A stretch of 64,000 bases of DNA, taken from Micromonospora ureilytica. Lineage in GTDB: Bacteria; Actinomycetota; Actinomycetes; Mycobacteriales; Micromonosporaceae. Shown here piece after piece: positions 9,510 to 18,285 of this stretch (position 1 is the stretch's first letter; the number at the start of each line of letters is the position of its first letter). The stretch spans positions 1 through 64,000 of the forward strand of contig NZ_JADOTX010000001.1 of assembly GCF_015751765.1 (NCBI RefSeq). The letters run 5' to 3'. The translations under genes were made by a program, and so were the position numbers. The notes under the pieces are model-generated. The model was not told where the DNA came from and made no database searches. It worked only from the letters and a program-made list of their open reading frames with translations.

Positions 9510-9737
9510 TCAACGGGCTCTGGCCCAGGTGATGAAACGGTCGGTCAGTCGGTCGTGGCCGGCGAGATCCCCGGCCGCCTCGTAGAGCAACGTGGCGAGG
9601 TAGATGAGCAGGCCGATCCGGTCCTCGCGGTACTCGCCGAGCAGCGCCAGGCGGGCCGGCGAGCAGGGCCATGCGGCGCCGCAGACCCGGCAGCGCCAGG
9701 ACGGGCGTGCCGCCACGTGTGGGCGGTACCGCGGCAT
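9510..9737 (-). CDS. Small conserved Micromonosporaceae protein with Cys motif
   Basis: 75 residues if it starts at MPRYRPHVAARPSW; the frame is open to an upstream ATG at 9791, giving 93 residues. The CRVCGAAWPC segment may bind a metal. The second half (EYREDRIGLLIYLATLLYEAAGDL) is helical. Similar short proteins often sit beside XRE/DUF397 pairs in Micromonospora, as here, where the XRE gene at 9989 is divergent. I know no function. There is no clear ribosome site before either start. Confidence 0.65.
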   Translation of the reverse strand: MPRYRPHVAARPSWRCRVCGAAWPCSPARLALLGEYREDRIGLLIYLATLLYEAAGDLAGHDRLTDRFITWARAR

Positions 9738-9988
9738 CAGAGCCCGCCGCTGTGGTGAGCCGACCAGGCGAGTCGCACGAGGAACCTCCATCGGGTGGGT
9801 GGGAGCGCCCCGGATCGGGGGTCACAGGGCGCTCCCGGCCTGGTTCCGCCCGCCGTCTGGATCCCGTGAGCGGTTCCGCTGCGTGACAGTCTGGTGAGGA
9901 TCCGACTACGGTGGGAGGTTCCGCACGCCGACGACCAGGGCGTACGGCGATCGGCCCGGCACGGTACGAGGATGTACGGAGGCTGTCC

Positions 9989-10792
9989 GTGGAGAGTTCG
10001 TCCATGCTGGAGCACTTCGCCGAGGAGTTGCGGCTGGCTCGGGCCGCCAACGGGATGTCACAGGCCGCGCTGGCCGAGGCGTTGAGCTATTCCGGAGCGT
10101 TGGTCGCCAAGGTGGAGACATCCGAGCGGCGGCCGAGCCTGGACTTCGCCCGCCGGTGCGACGCCGTGTTCGGGGCAGACGGGCGGTTCGAGCGGATCCA
10201 GCGGCGGATCAGCCGGGAGGCCGTGGTGCCGTGGTTCCGCGACTGGGCCGGCATCGAGCAGGAAACCACCGCGCTGCGGTGGTTCGAGCCGCTCTACGTG
10301 CCGGGCCTGGTGCAGACCGAGGATTACGCCCGCGCCATCCTGGCCGGCGCCGGGCTCTTCGCGGCGGACGAGGTCGAGCAGCAGGTGACCGCCCGGCTCG
10401 ATCGGCAGGGCGTGCTCACCCGGGACCGGCCGCCGCTGCTCAGCGTGGTCGTCGACGAGTACGTGCTGCGCCGTCACATCGGCGGGCCGGAGGTGATGCG
10501 CGAGCAGTTGCGTCACCTGGTGAAGCTCGGCTCCGCCCTGCCCCGGGTCCGAATCCAGGTCGTGCCGCTGTCCGCCGGTGCGTACGCTGGGCTCGATGGT
10601 CCCTTCGTGATCGCCACCGCCGCCACCGGTGAGGATGTCGTCTTCCTGGACGGGCAGCGCCACGGCCAGGTGATCGACCGCGTCGAGTACGTCCGGCAGA
10701 TGGTCGAGGTGTGGGAGTCGATCCGGGGTGAGGCACTATCGCAGCAGCAGTCCCTCGACCTGATTGCGGAAGTGGCGGAGACATGGAGCTGA
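9989..10792 (+). CDS. XRE-family regulator with DUF5753 domain
   Basis: 267 residues from GTG 9989, chosen because GGAGG at 9978-9982 is well placed and the N-terminal helix-turn-helix follows at once (LRLARAANGMSQAALAEALSYSGALVAKVETSERRPSL). The rest is the DUF5753-type C-terminal domain (WFRDWAGIEQETTALRWFEPLYVPGLVQTE). Such regulators belong to the WhiJ-like group, which in Streptomyces acts with small DUF397 partners in development and antibiotic control. The DUF397 gene overlaps its stop by 10 bp, so they form a coupled pair. Confidence 0.92.
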   Translation: MESSSMLEHFAEELRLARAANGMSQAALAEALSYSGALVAKVETSERRPSLDFARRCDAVFGADGRFERIQRRISREAVVPWFRDWAGIEQETTALRWFEPLYVPGLVQTEDYARAILAGAGLFAADEVEQQVTARLDRQGVLTRDRPPLLSVVVDEYVLRRHIGGPEVMREQLRHLVKLGSALPRVRIQVVPLSAGAYAGLDGPFVIATAATGEDVVFLDGQRHGQVIDRVEYVRQMVEVWESIRGEALSQQQSLDLIAEVAETWS

Positions 10793-10974
10793 CCGGCGCC
10801 CGCTGGCGCAAGAGCACCCGCAGCAACGGCAGCGGCGGTGCCTGTGTGGAGGTTGCCGCCAACCTGCCCGGGCTGGTGGCCGTCCGCGACTCCAAGGACC
10901 CGGCCGGCCCCGTACTCGTGTTCCCGCCCGACGCGTGGCGCGCGTTCGTCGACTCCGACTCGGTCCGCAGGTGA
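10783..10974 (+). CDS. DUF397 domain protein, partner of the XRE regulator
   Basis: 63 residues with the family pattern: WRKSTRSNGSGGACVEVA, then VAVRDSKDP and a terminal FPPDAWRAFV segment. ATG 10783 lies inside the last codons of the XRE gene. DUF397 proteins are thought to modulate the adjacent XRE regulator, which is known from Streptomyces and inferred here. Confidence 0.92.
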   Translation: MELTGARWRKSTRSNGSGGACVEVAANLPGLVAVRDSKDPAGPVLVFPPDAWRAFVDSDSVRR

Positions 10975-10998
10975 CCGGCGGTCCCGCCGTCTAGATCC

Positions 10999-11063
10999 AC
11001 TCGGCTTTCAGGAAGCCGGGGCATTGAGGTCGCTCTGACACCCCGACTTTCAGGAAGCCGAGT
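10999..11063. repeat. Paired hairpin and direct repeats downstream of DUF397 gene
   Basis: CTTTCAGGAAGCCG occurs twice as a direct repeat (11005-11018, 11047-11060). The first copy forms a 6-bp hairpin (CGGCTT/AAGCCG, 5-base loop), and the outer bases ACTCGGCTT (10999-11007) and AAGCCGAGT (11055-11063) pair across the block. It may terminate transcription of the XRE/DUF397 pair before the permease genes. Confidence 0.5.
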
Positions 11064-11163
11064 CGATCAAGTGCGACGCGGCGACGCGGCGACGCGGGGC
11101 CCAGGGCGACGCGGCGAAACCCGGGCGACACGTCGGTGGGGTCGTCGTAGGGTGGCCGGCGGT

Positions 11164-11187
11164 CTGTCGTACCCCGGGGGTAGACAG
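11164..11187. promoter_or_regulatory. Imperfect palindrome upstream of ABC-2 permease, possible operator
   Basis: CTGTCGTACCCC and GGGGTAGACAG face each other around a GC core, with one unpaired base in the left arm. The site ends 36 bp before the GTG start at 11223. It is a candidate operator for the permease genes; no regulator is assigned. Confidence 0.4.
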
Positions 11188-11222
11188 GTCGTGGTGGTCG
11201 GCGCGGTGGGCGGGGTGGTCGG

Positions 11223-12011
11223 GTGAGTGCGGCGGGGTCGGCGCGGTTCCCATGGGTGCCGGCATATGCGGTGTTCGAGCACTACCTGGTGGGGCTTCGA
11301 CGCACCTGGCGGGCCGGGGTGTTCTCCTCGTTCCTGCTGCCGGTGCTGACGGTCCTCGGCTTCGGGGTCGGCGTCGGCGCCTACATCGACCAGGGCGTCG
11401 GGGGTGTGCGTTACCTCGACTGGCTGGTCCCCGGGCTGATCGCCTCGACCGCCCTCCAGGTGACGGTCGGTGACTCGACCTGGCCGGTGTTCAGCAACTT
11501 CCAGTGGGTCAAGACCTACTTCGCACAGGGCGCGTCGCCGCTGCGAGTCTGTGACATCGTGGCCGGGCACCTGGCCTTCGTGTTGTTCCGGGTGCTCACC
11601 ACGATCGCGGCGTTCCTGCTGGTCACCGGGCTGTTCGGGGCGTTGCGATCGCCGTGGGCGGTGGCCACCCTGCCGGTGGTGGCGTTGCTCGGGCTGGCCG
11701 TCGCCGCGCCGACGTTCGCGTACGCCGCGTCGGTGTCGAGCGACAACTGGCTCGCGATGCTGTTCCGGTTCGCGGTCATCCCGATGACGCTCTTCGCCGG
11801 GGTGTTCTTCCCTGTCGAGTCGTTGCCGGACGCGCTGCGGTGGTTGGCGTACGTGACGCCGTTGTGGCACGCCGTGGACCTGTGCCGCGCGGCCACGCTC
11901 GGTGTCGCCCCACAGTGGTCGATCGTCGGGCACCTTCTCTACCTGGCCGCCTGGGCGGTCGCCGGCTGGTTGCTGGCGGTGCGCGCGTTCCGTCGCAAGC
12001 TCGTCGTCTAG
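11223..12011 (+). CDS. ABC-2 type exporter permease, first subunit
   Basis: 262 residues from GTG 11223, about six membrane helices. The core NWLAMLFRFAVIPMTLFAGVFFPVESLPDALRWLAYVTPLWHAVDL is the ABC-2 signature region seen in NodJ/DrrB-type permeases. It is followed 14 bp later by a second, similar permease, so a heterodimeric channel with the ATPase at 8400 is likely. The intervening 9.4-11.1 kb block makes a separate promoter plausible; a candidate operator is at 11164. Confidence 0.9.
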   Translation: MSAAGSARFPWVPAYAVFEHYLVGLRRTWRAGVFSSFLLPVLTVLGFGVGVGAYIDQGVGGVRYLDWLVPGLIASTALQVTVGDSTWPVFSNFQWVKTYFAQGASPLRVCDIVAGHLAFVLFRVLTTIAAFLLVTGLFGALRSPWAVATLPVVALLGLAVAAPTFAYAASVSSDNWLAMLFRFAVIPMTLFAGVFFPVESLPDALRWLAYVTPLWHAVDLCRAATLGVAPQWSIVGHLLYLAAWAVAGWLLAVRAFRRKLVV

Positions 12012-12025
12012 GGAGGGAGGGTGTC

Positions 12026-12835
12026 GTGGTCACGCTGATCCTGCCCCGGCTGGTCGACGTCTCCGCCGCGTCCCGGCGGTCGGCGTCGGTGTTCGAGCGC
12101 AACGTCGCGGCGCTGAAGCCGGTCTACTGGCTGCTGCTGCTCTCCGGCTTCGTGGAGCCGCTGCTCTACCTGCTGTCCATCGGGGTGGGCGTCGGCGCGC
12201 TGGTCGGCGACCTGCCGTTGCCGGGCGGGCGGCTGGTCTCGTACGCCGAGTTCGTGGCCCCGGCGATGCTCGCCTCCTCGGCGATGACCGGGGCGATCTC
12301 GGAGACCACCTTCAACTTCTTCGGCAAGATGAAGTACATGAAGCTGTACGACGGGGTGATCGCCACCCCGGTACGGCCGTTCGAGATCGCCGTGGGCGAG
12401 TTGGGTTGGGCGATGCTGCGGGGGAGCGCCTACTCGGCGGCGTTCCTCGGTGTGATGGTCGCGCTGGAGTTGACAAGCGTCACCCGAGCGCTGACCGCTC
12501 TCCCGGCCGCGGTGCTTGTCGGGTTCGCGTTCGGGGCGCTCGGCATGGCGATCTCCACCTTGATGCGCAGTTGGCAGGATTTCGACCTGATGGCCTCCGC
12601 GCAGTTCACGCTGTTTCTCTTCTCCGGCACCTTCGTTCCGGCGCAGGCCTACCCGACAGTGCTGCACTGGCTCGTCGAGATCACCCCGCTGTACCGGTCG
12701 GTGCACCTGATCCGGGGGCTCGCGCTGGGCGGTGACGGCTGGCTCTGGCTGCTCGACGTGCTCTACCTGCTGGCGATGATGGCGGCCGGCCTGCTGGTGG
12801 CTTCCCGCCGAATGGCGAGGTTGCTCTACAAGTAG
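12026..12835 (+). CDS. ABC-2 type exporter permease, second subunit
   Basis: 269 residues from GTG 12026, preceded by the purine-rich GGGAGGGAGGG at 12011-12021. An upstream open frame is ignored because it overlaps the first permease and has no membrane segments. Six helices, with FTLFLFSGTFVPAQAYPTVLHWLVEITPLYRSVHLIRG as the ABC-2 core. Pairs with the permease at 11223 and the ATPase at 8400. Confidence 0.9.
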   Translation: MVTLILPRLVDVSAASRRSASVFERNVAALKPVYWLLLLSGFVEPLLYLLSIGVGVGALVGDLPLPGGRLVSYAEFVAPAMLASSAMTGAISETTFNFFGKMKYMKLYDGVIATPVRPFEIAVGELGWAMLRGSAYSAAFLGVMVALELTSVTRALTALPAAVLVGFAFGALGMAISTLMRSWQDFDLMASAQFTLFLFSGTFVPAQAYPTVLHWLVEITPLYRSVHLIRGLALGGDGWLWLLDVLYLLAMMAAGLLVASRRMARLLYK

Positions 12836-12899
12836 GGGTTATCCGCGCCCGTCCACGGGGCATGTCCGGAGGTGACACTGCCGACCAGGAGGAGGGGCG

Positions 12900-13919
12900 A
12901 TGACCTCGGACGAGTCTTCCGCCCAGCGTGAGCGTGATCCGGCCACCGCGCCGGTCGGGCCCGACGCGGGCCCGGACAGCCCCACCGACCTGCCCGGCAG
13001 TGGCTGGAAGGCGGCGATGCGCCGGACGATCACCGAATTCCAGGACGACAGCCTCACCGACTGGGCCGCCGCGCTGACCTACTACGGGGTGCTGTCCATC
13101 TTCCCCGGCCTGCTGGTGCTGATCTCCCTGCTCGGCCTCCTCGGCGAGAGCGCCACCGAGGGCGTCAAGGACACCGTCGACCAGGCGGTGCCGAACGACA
13201 GCATCCAGGAGATCATCGAGGGCGCTATCAACACCGCCCAGCAGAACGGCGGCCTGGCCAGCATCGCGGCGATCGTCGGTCTGTTGGCCGCGTTCTGGTC
13301 CGCGTCCGGCTATATCGGCGCGTTCATGCGCGCGTCCAACACCATCTACGACGTGCCGGAAGGCCGGCCGATCTGGAAGACGCTGCCGATCCGGGCCGGT
13401 GTGACCGCGGTGATCGGCGTGCTGCTGCTGGTGTGCGCGGTGATCGTGGTCTTCACCGGCCGCCTCGCCGAATCGGTCGGTGACGTGATCGGGCTCGGCT
13501 CCACGGCTGTCACGGTGTGGGACATCGCGAAGTGGCCGGTGCTGCTGATCCTGGTCAGCCTGATGTTCGCGATCCTCTACTGGGCCTCACCGAACGCGCG
13601 GCACGGCGGCTTCCGCTGGGTCAGCCCGGGTGGCGTGCTGGCCGTGGTGATCTGGCTGGTGATCTCCGGCCTGTTCGCCTTCTACGTGAGCAACTTCGGT
13701 TCGTACGACAAGACGTACGGGACGCTGGCCGGGGTGATCATCTTCCTGGTCTGGCTGTGGCTGAGCAACATCGCGATCCTGCTGGGTGCGGAGTTCGACG
13801 CGGAGTTGGAGCGCGGTCGCGCGATCTCGGCCGGGCACGCGGTGGACGACGAGCCGTACGTCGAGTTGCGCGACGATCGCAAGCTCCGCAAGAAGCGCAA
13901 CGCGGCGGGTCGCCGCTGA
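12900..13919 (+). CDS. YihY/BrkB-family inner membrane protein
   Basis: 339 residues. A hydrophilic acidic N-terminus precedes the family core: WAAALTYYGVLSIFPGLLVLISLLG, an SASGYIGAFMRASNTIYDV segment and a closing TYGTLAGVIIFLVWLWLSNIAILLGAEFDAE. About six membrane helices and a basic C-terminal tail. Once called ribonuclease BN by mistake, the family has no proven function. The ATG at 12900 has AGGAGGAGGGG just upstream. A strong terminator follows. Confidence 0.93.
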   Translation: MTSDESSAQRERDPATAPVGPDAGPDSPTDLPGSGWKAAMRRTITEFQDDSLTDWAAALTYYGVLSIFPGLLVLISLLGLLGESATEGVKDTVDQAVPNDSIQEIIEGAINTAQQNGGLASIAAIVGLLAAFWSASGYIGAFMRASNTIYDVPEGRPIWKTLPIRAGVTAVIGVLLLVCAVIVVFTGRLAESVGDVIGLGSTAVTVWDIAKWPVLLILVSLMFAILYWASPNARHGGFRWVSPGGVLAVVIWLVISGLFAFYVSNFGSYDKTYGTLAGVIIFLVWLWLSNIAILLGAEFDAELERGRAISAGHAVDDEPYVELRDDRKLRKKRNAAGRR

Positions 13920-13934
13920 CGGTCCCGCCCCCCA

Positions 13935-13972
13935 AAACGCCCCGCCACCGAGGATCGGCTGGCGGGGCGTTT
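13935..13972 (+). terminator. Intrinsic terminator after the YihY/BrkB gene
   Basis: A 13-bp perfect stem, AAACGCCCCGCCA (13935-13947) with its complement (13960-13972), and a 12-base loop, 15 bp past the stop codon and ending in GTTT. Confidence 0.85.
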
Positions 13973-14044
13973 GCGTGTCCGTCGATGGAACTGCGGGCGA
14001 GGGGCCGCGGGCCGTCCGTGATCCTTTCCTTGATCGACTAGTAG

Positions 14045-14120
14045 CTTTTGTTCTTTCGGACAAAAGTTGGTCGCGAAACGGTTGAAGCTCTGGACAGGCG
14101 GCGTGGAACGCTCTTACTGT
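14045..14120 (+). promoter_or_regulatory. Promoter and probable operator of the sugar-uptake operon
   Basis: CTTTTGT (14045-14051) and ACAAAAG (14060-14066) form a 7-bp inverted repeat. The element GACAAAAGTTG (14059-14069) is followed 32 bp (start to start) later by TGGACA (14091-14096, possible -35) and then TACTGT (14115-14120, possible -10). The same elements at the same 32-bp spacing precede the sugar dehydrogenase gene (see 29271). The ROK protein encoded next is the natural candidate ligand-responsive binder; this is inference. Confidence 0.55.
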
Positions 14121-14182
14121 GTCGGACACAACACATCGGCATTGCGTCGATGTGAACGCTGCCAAAGAAGAGGGGGCTCCCG

Positions 14183-15361
14183 GTGCGGACCGTCGACCCC
14201 CTACACGTGCGCCTGTTGCGGCTGCTTCGCGACGAGGGCGCCGTGTCCCGGGCCGAGCTGGGCGACCGCCTCCAGATGCCGCGTCCCCGCATGCTGGCCG
14301 AGCTTGATCGCCTGGTCGCGCTGGGTTACGTCGCCGAGGCCGGGCTCGCCGCATCCCGAGGTGGGCGTCGCTCGACCCTTGTCGAGTTGAACCCGAAGCT
14401 GCGCTTCGCCGCCGTCGACCTCGGCGCCAGCTCGATGGACGTCGAGGTGGTCAACGGCCGCCTCGAACCGGTGGCCCACTACGCCGAGGCGGCCGACATC
14501 CGCAACGGCCCGAAGGTGACCCTGCAACGGGTCAACGAGCTGCTGCACAAGGCCCGGGTCGACGGTGCGTACGAGCGCCTGGACGCGGTCGGCATCGGCG
14601 TACCCGGCCCGGTCAGCTTCCGCGACGGCGTTCCGGTCTCACCGCCGATCATGCCGGGCTGGGACCGGTTCCCCGTGCGTGAGCTGCTCAGCCGGGAGCA
14701 CGGCTGCCCCGCGGTGGTCGACAACGACGTCAACATCATGGCCATCGGTGAGCGGCACGGCGGGGTCGCCCACTCGGTGGACGACTTCCTCTTCGTGAAG
14801 ATCGGCACCGGCATCGGGTGCGGCATCTACCTCACCGGCGAGGTCTACCGGGGCACCGACGGCTGCGCCGGCGACATCGGCCACATCCAGGTCGACTCGC
14901 ACGGTCCGATGTGTTCCTGCGGCAACGTCGGCTGCCTGGAAGCGCTGTTCAGCGGTGCCGCGCTGGCCAAGGACGCTGCCGCCGCCGCCCGCAGTGGGAC
15001 GTCGCCGGCGCTGGCCGAGCGGTTGGCCCTGCGCGGTGTGGTGACCGCGCTGGACGTCGCCGAGGGCGCCGTCGAGGGCGACGTGACCTGCATCCAGTTG
15101 ATCCGGGACGGCGGACGGCGGGTCGGCGGAGTGCTCGCCGGCCTGGTCAGCTTCACCAACCCGTCGATGATCGTGATCGGCGGCGGGCTGGCCCAGCTGG
15201 GCCACATCCTGCTCGCCGAGATCCGCAGTGTGGTCTACCGCCGGTCGCTGCCGCTGGCCACCGGCAACCTTCCCGTCGTCCTGTCCGAGCTGGGCGGCCG
15301 TGCCGGTGTCACCGGCGCGGCGGTGCTCGCGAGCGACGTCGCCTTCGGGGAAGCATCGTGA
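14183..15361 (+). CDS. ROK-family transcriptional regulator
   Basis: 392 residues from GTG 14183 with AGAGGGGG upstream. The N-terminal winged helix (residues about 5-65: LRLLRDEGAVSRAELGDRLQMPRPRML) is fused to a ROK sugar-kinase-like domain. The domain has a phosphate-binding DLGASSMDVEVV segment, the ROK zinc motif GHIQVDSHGPMCSCGNVGCLE and a C-terminal IGGGLAQLG. It probably senses a sugar or cyclitol and represses or activates the transport operon that follows. Its own promoter region carries an inverted repeat. Confidence 0.92.
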   Translation: MRTVDPLHVRLLRLLRDEGAVSRAELGDRLQMPRPRMLAELDRLVALGYVAEAGLAASRGGRRSTLVELNPKLRFAAVDLGASSMDVEVVNGRLEPVAHYAEAADIRNGPKVTLQRVNELLHKARVDGAYERLDAVGIGVPGPVSFRDGVPVSPPIMPGWDRFPVRELLSREHGCPAVVDNDVNIMAIGERHGGVAHSVDDFLFVKIGTGIGCGIYLTGEVYRGTDGCAGDIGHIQVDSHGPMCSCGNVGCLEALFSGAALAKDAAAAARSGTSPALAERLALRGVVTALDVAEGAVEGDVTCIQLIRDGGRRVGGVLAGLVSFTNPSMIVIGGGLAQLGHILLAEIRSVVYRRSLPLATGNLPVVLSELGGRAGVTGAAVLASDVAFGEAS

Positions 15362-15412
15362 GCGCGAGGAGTGAGCCGGGTTTGCGAGCCCCGCAGTCGC
15401 GAACAAAGGCCG
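15359..15412 (+). repeat. Probable dispersed Micromonospora repeat between genes
   Basis: The stretch beginning GTGAGCGCGAGGAGTGAGCC and ending CAGTCGCGAACAAAGG resembles a short repeat I recall at many gene ends in Micromonospora genomes. In one frame it encodes the recurring tail VSARSEPGLRAPQSRTKA. It overlaps the ROK stop codon. Dispersal cannot be tested within this window, where I see a single copy. Confidence 0.4.
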
Positions 15413-15458
15413 GCACCGTGAAGCTGTTCGAGATTCCGTCGTGAGCGAGGAGGAGACT

Positions 15459-17063
15459 GTGGCTCTGCCCGAGGATGACCCCGCCACCGCGTCGGCCGAG
15501 GCCGTCGCCGAGGCGCCGCTGGTCGAGGCTCCCGCCGACACCGTCGCGGGCGAGGTGGTCCTGCGCCTCACCGATGTGGTGAAGACCTTCCCCGGCGTAC
15601 GCGCGCTCGACGGCGTGCAGCTGGAGGTGCGTGCCGGCGAGGTGCACTGCCTGCTTGGGCAGAACGGCGCCGGCAAGTCCACCCTCATCAAGGTGCTCGC
15701 CGGAGTGCACCAACCGGATTCCGGGCAGGTGGAGTGGCGCGGTGAGCCGGCCACGTTCGCCAACCCGCAGGCCGCCATGAAGGCCGGCATCGCCACGATC
15801 TACCAGGAGCTCGACCTCGTCGAGGACCTGTCGGTGGCGGAGAACGCGTTCCTCGGGCACGAGTACCGCAACTTCGGGTTCGTCCGGCGCGGCCGGATGG
15901 CCCGGCACACCCGGCAGATTCTCGGCCGGCTCGGCCACGGTGAGATTCCGCCGGGGCGGATGGTCCGGTCACTGCCGGCGGCGGGCAAGCAGATCGTCAG
16001 CATGGCGCGGGCGCTGTCGCACGAGGCCCGACTGATCATCATGGACGAGCCGAGCGCGGTGCTGGCCCACGACGAGGTCGGCAACCTATTCCGGATCATC
16101 CGTGAGCTGACCGCGCAGGGCATCGCCGTCATCTACATCTCCCACCGGTTGGAGGAGATCCGCGAGATCGGCGACCGGGTCACCGTACTCAAGGACGGCC
16201 GGACCACGGCGGCGAACCTGCCGGCGCGCGACACCCCGACCCGCGACCTGGTGAGCCGGATGACCGGCCGCACCATCGAGTACGTCTTCCCGGACCGGCC
16301 GACCGAGGACCCCGCGGGCGCCGACCTGCTCCAGGTGGAGGGGTTGACCCGCCCGGGCGAGTTCGCCGACGTCTCGCTGAGCGTGCGTGCCGGGGAGATC
16401 GTGGGTATCGCGGGGCTGGTCGGCTCCGGTCGTTCCGAACTGCTGGAGACGATCTACGGTGCCCGCCTCCCGGAGGCCGGCACGGTGCGGATGGACGGGA
16501 AGGTCCTGCGTCCCGGCGTCGGCGCTGCGGTTCGCGCCGGCATGGGGATGGCCCCGGAGGAACGCAAGAGTCAGGCGCTGCTGCTCGGCGAGCCGATCTA
16601 CCGCAACGTCACGCTGGCCACCTTCGGCCGGTACGCGCGACTCGGCTTCACGAACGCCGCCAAGGAACGCGCCGAGGCGGACCGGATCGCGGAGACCCTG
16701 GAGCTGCGGCCCCGGGACGTCGACCGGCCGGTACGCACGCTGTCCGGCGGCAACCAGCAGAAGGTGGTGGTCGGGCGTTGGCTGCTCGGCGGCACCAAGT
16801 TGCTGCTTCTCGACGAGCCGACCCGGGGCGTGGACGTGGGCGCCCGGGCCGAGCTCTACCAGGTCATCCGGGCATTGGCCGCTCAGGGCGTGGGGGTGCT
16901 GCTGGTCTCCAGCGAGGTGCCTGAGGTGCTGGGTCTGGCCGACCGGGTGCTGGTGATGCGGGAAGGACGGGTCGTCCGCGAAGCCGCGGCCGGCGAACTC
17001 GACGAGAACACTGTGCTTGACCTCGTTATGGCGGGGTCCTTGATGGAAGGCGCACCGGCATGA
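15459..17063 (+). CDS. Sugar ABC transporter ATPase with two nucleotide-binding domains (RbsA/MglA-like)
   Basis: 534 residues from GTG 15459, chosen because GAGGAGG lies 5 bases upstream; GTG 15441 is in frame but has no ribosome site. Domain 1 has Walker A GQNGAGKST and Walker B LIIMDEPSAVL, but its signature reads LPAAGKQ instead of the usual LSxxxQQ. Domain 2 has the degenerate P-loop GLVGSGRSE, signature LSGGNQQK and LLLLDEPTRGVDVG. This asymmetric pair is typical of ribose/galactose/inositol-type importers. The stop overlaps the permease start (ATGA). Confidence 0.94.
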   Translation: MALPEDDPATASAEAVAEAPLVEAPADTVAGEVVLRLTDVVKTFPGVRALDGVQLEVRAGEVHCLLGQNGAGKSTLIKVLAGVHQPDSGQVEWRGEPATFANPQAAMKAGIATIYQELDLVEDLSVAENAFLGHEYRNFGFVRRGRMARHTRQILGRLGHGEIPPGRMVRSLPAAGKQIVSMARALSHEARLIIMDEPSAVLAHDEVGNLFRIIRELTAQGIAVIYISHRLEEIREIGDRVTVLKDGRTTAANLPARDTPTRDLVSRMTGRTIEYVFPDRPTEDPAGADLLQVEGLTRPGEFADVSLSVRAGEIVGIAGLVGSGRSELLETIYGARLPEAGTVRMDGKVLRPGVGAAVRAGMGMAPEERKSQALLLGEPIYRNVTLATFGRYARLGFTNAAKERAEADRIAETLELRPRDVDRPVRTLSGGNQQKVVVGRWLLGGTKLLLLDEPTRGVDVGARAELYQVIRALAAQGVGVLLVSSEVPEVLGLADRVLVMREGRVVREAAAGELDENTVLDLVMAGSLMEGAPA

Positions 17064-18187
17064 GCGACGCGACTCCCACTCCCACCGCGACACCGGAGCG
17101 CCCGCAGCTTCCGGCGCAGTCGCCGCCGGTGGATCCGGCGGAGACGGCGGTGGCCAGCAACAAGTCAGGTTCTGGGGGCAAGCTCTCCTGGTGGCGGGGT
17201 GACGGTGGCGACGGCGCCAAGCGCAACCTCGGTCTGATCGGGGTGCTGGCCGCGCTCATCGTGGTCGGCGCGGTCACCAAGCCCGACCTGTACGGCGACC
17301 CGAACTGGGTCTGGAACAACGTCCTGGCCATCCTCCAGTTGGCCTCGGTCGTCGGCGTGGTCACGGTCGGGATGACCTTCGTGATCATCGGTGGTGGTAT
17401 CGACCTGTCGGTCGGCGCGATCGTCGCGCTGGCCGGGGTCTGGTGCACCACGGTGGCCACCCAGAGCTACGGCGCCGCCGGCATGATCTTCACCGCCCTC
17501 GCGGTCGGCATCTGCGTCGGCCTCGTCAACGGTGTGCTCATCTCGTACGGGCGGCTGGTCCCCTTCATCGCGACGCTCGCGATGCTGGTGGCCGCGCGGG
17601 GGCTCGCGGCATCGATCTCCAACAAGCAGACCCAGGTGTCGAGCAGCACCTTCATCAACGACATCGCGGCGCGCAAGGTGATCGGGATCCCGATCCTCGT
17701 CTACATCCTCGGCGCGGTCGTGCTGGCCGGTTGGGTAGTGCTCAACCGCACGACCTTCGGCCGGCGGACCATCGCCGTCGGCGGTAACCCGGAGGCGGCC
17801 CGGCTGGCCGGCATCAACGTCCGGCGGCACACCATGCTGCTCTACGCGCTCTCCGGTCTGTGCTGCGGAATCGCGGCCATCATGCTCACCTCGCAGGCCA
17901 CCTCGGCACAGGCGGCGATGGCCAACCTGTACGAGTTGGACGCTATCGCCGCGGCGATCATCGGTGGGACGTTGCTCAGCGGTGGTCGGGGCACGATCGT
18001 CGGCTCGCTGCTCGGCGTCATCATCTTCGCCACGATCACGAACCTCTTCGCCATCAACGGCCTCTCCATCGAGGCGCAGAACATGGTCAAGGGCGGCATC
18101 ATCGTCGCCGCCGTCCTGGTCCAGCAGTTCCAGTTCAAGTCCGTCACTCGGCTCCTCGCGCGGAACAGGGTCACCACCGCAACCTGA
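17060..18187 (+). CDS. Sugar ABC transporter permease (RbsC-like)
   Basis: 375 residues, ATG overlapping the ATPase stop. A Thr/Pro/Ser-rich cytosolic N-terminus of about 60 residues precedes the family core: GVVTVGMTFVIIGGGIDLSVGAIVALAG, NGVLISYGRLVPFIATLAMLVAARGLA, and YELDAIAAAIIGGTLLSGGRGTIVGSLLG, the conserved coupling region of CUT2 permeases. About ten helices. Works with the double ATPase before it and the binding protein after it. Confidence 0.94.
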   Translation: MSDATPTPTATPERPQLPAQSPPVDPAETAVASNKSGSGGKLSWWRGDGGDGAKRNLGLIGVLAALIVVGAVTKPDLYGDPNWVWNNVLAILQLASVVGVVTVGMTFVIIGGGIDLSVGAIVALAGVWCTTVATQSYGAAGMIFTALAVGICVGLVNGVLISYGRLVPFIATLAMLVAARGLAASISNKQTQVSSSTFINDIAARKVIGIPILVYILGAVVLAGWVVLNRTTFGRRTIAVGGNPEAARLAGINVRRHTMLLYALSGLCCGIAAIMLTSQATSAQAAMANLYELDAIAAAIIGGTLLSGGRGTIVGSLLGVIIFATITNLFAINGLSIEAQNMVKGGIIVAAVLVQQFQFKSVTRLLARNRVTTAT

Positions 18188-18285
18188 CGCACCGCACCGT
18201 TGTCCTGGCGACGTCGAGACATTTCGACGCTGGCCGGGCCTCGCACACCCTCAATAAGTCAAATCCCGCTCCCAGGAGGTCATTA

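Noticed and set aside
11070..11110. Possible CRISPR-like or minisatellite array (GCGACGCG repeats)
   Set aside because: Only a few short imperfect units without spacers; a simple GC repeat.
11654..12025. N-terminal extension of the second ABC-2 permease
   Set aside because: It lies inside the first permease gene in another frame and lacks hydrophobic segments; GTG 12026 has a strong ribosome site.
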